NCBI GenBank assembly: GCA_007135295.1
Contig: SLJD01000261.1
Span: 1-5,266, forward strand
DNA from: Phycisphaerales bacterium
GTDB taxonomy: Bacteria; Planctomycetota; Phycisphaerae; Phycisphaerales; SM1A02
Direction: 5' to 3'
DNA length: 5,266 nucleotides
The position numbers were made by a program, and so were the translations under genes. The notes below the pieces were generated by a model. That model was not told where the DNA came from. It saw only the letters and a program-made list of their open reading frames with translations, and did not search any database. Below, piece by piece: positions 5,055-5,266 of this stretch. The first letter of the stretch is position 1; each line of letters starts with the position of its first letter.

Positions 5055-5266
5055 ATGCAGCCGCCGCCACCTCCACCGCTGCCCACGCTCAGCCGAAAGC
5101 CATCGTGGCAGAACCGGGCCGGCCGGGTCGATCGCGCTGCCTGCGCTGAAATCCGCGCCAGCGAACTCCGCCGCTTCGCCGAATTCCCCACCGCCACCAC
5201 AACCCGGCGAACCCCGCCCGCCGGCAAGCCCGACGACCCGCCGGCATCGGCCACCACACCCGCCCG
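5055..5266 (+). CDS. N-terminal part of an unrecognised protein, cut by the window edge
   Basis: A frame starting at ATG (5055-5057) stays open for 70 codons to the right edge, and about four fifths of its codons end in G or C, as in the established genes. It begins with a proline run, MQPPPPPPLP (1-10), continues with a basic and amphipathic stretch, RAGRVDRAACAEIRASELRR (21-40), and then becomes Pro/Thr/Ala-rich (45-70). No domain is recognisable. The N-terminus looks disordered and has no signal peptide. There is no ribosome binding site, but a promoter-like sequence lies just upstream. A 70-codon open frame is not rare in DNA this rich in GC, so it may be spurious. Confidence 0.45.
   Translation, partial: MQPPPPPPLPTLSRKPSWQNRAGRVDRAACAEIRASELRRFAEFPTATTTRRTPPAGKPDDPPASATTPA

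Noticed and set aside
4535..5257. A 240-codon minus-strand open frame
   Set aside because: It lies mostly antisense to the hydrolase, has no recognisable domain and no start signals.
1..5266. Mobile element, CRISPR array, toxin-antitoxin or defence system
   Set aside because: There are no transposase or integrase motifs, no spaced direct repeats of CRISPR size, no small paired genes and no nuclease or ATPase motifs in any supported gene.

Overview
The window is high-GC bacterial DNA with strongly G/C-ended codons. Its gene content points to a Planctomycetota-type bacterium, probably of the Phycisphaerae. The pointers are a lipoprotein with HEAT repeats and a four-helix membrane protein with a TPR-like tail, both of which resemble conserved but uncharacterised planctomycetal proteins. 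This assignment comes from remembered family resemblance, not a search. There are no tRNA, rRNA, CRISPR, transposase or phage signatures.

Layout. Four complete genes lie on the minus strand and read right to left: a small cupin protein (3707-4159), the membrane/TPR-like protein (2388-3632), the HEAT-repeat lipoprotein (1361-2248) and a medium-chain dehydrogenase/reductase (149-1234). One complete plus-strand gene, a metallo-beta-lactamase-fold hydrolase of the glyoxalase II type (4242-4943), diverges from the cupin gene across an 82-base intergenic region. A probable plus-strand gene starts at 5055 and runs off the right edge. Bases 1-148 lie beyond the dehydrogenase stop and hold two adjacent inverted repeats and possibly the start of another minus-strand gene.

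Function. The cupin and the MBL-fold hydrolase are generic soluble enzyme or binding folds and share only a divergent promoter region. The TPR-like and HEAT proteins look like a membrane-anchored scaffold and an exported lipoprotein, but nothing in the sequence proves that they work together. The intergenic gaps (74, 139 and 126 bases) are too long for a tight operon, and a promoter-like sequence sits directly before the HEAT gene, so the minus-strand genes may be several transcription units.

Most unusual points: (i) the dehydrogenase keeps its four structural-zinc cysteines but appears to have lost three of four catalytic-zinc ligands; (ii) promoter-like sequences lie so close to two start codons that the mRNAs would be leaderless or nearly so; (iii) short tandem repeats occur in two intergenic regions and in the first codons of the cupin gene. 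I did not find a convincing new defence, mobile or biosynthetic system.
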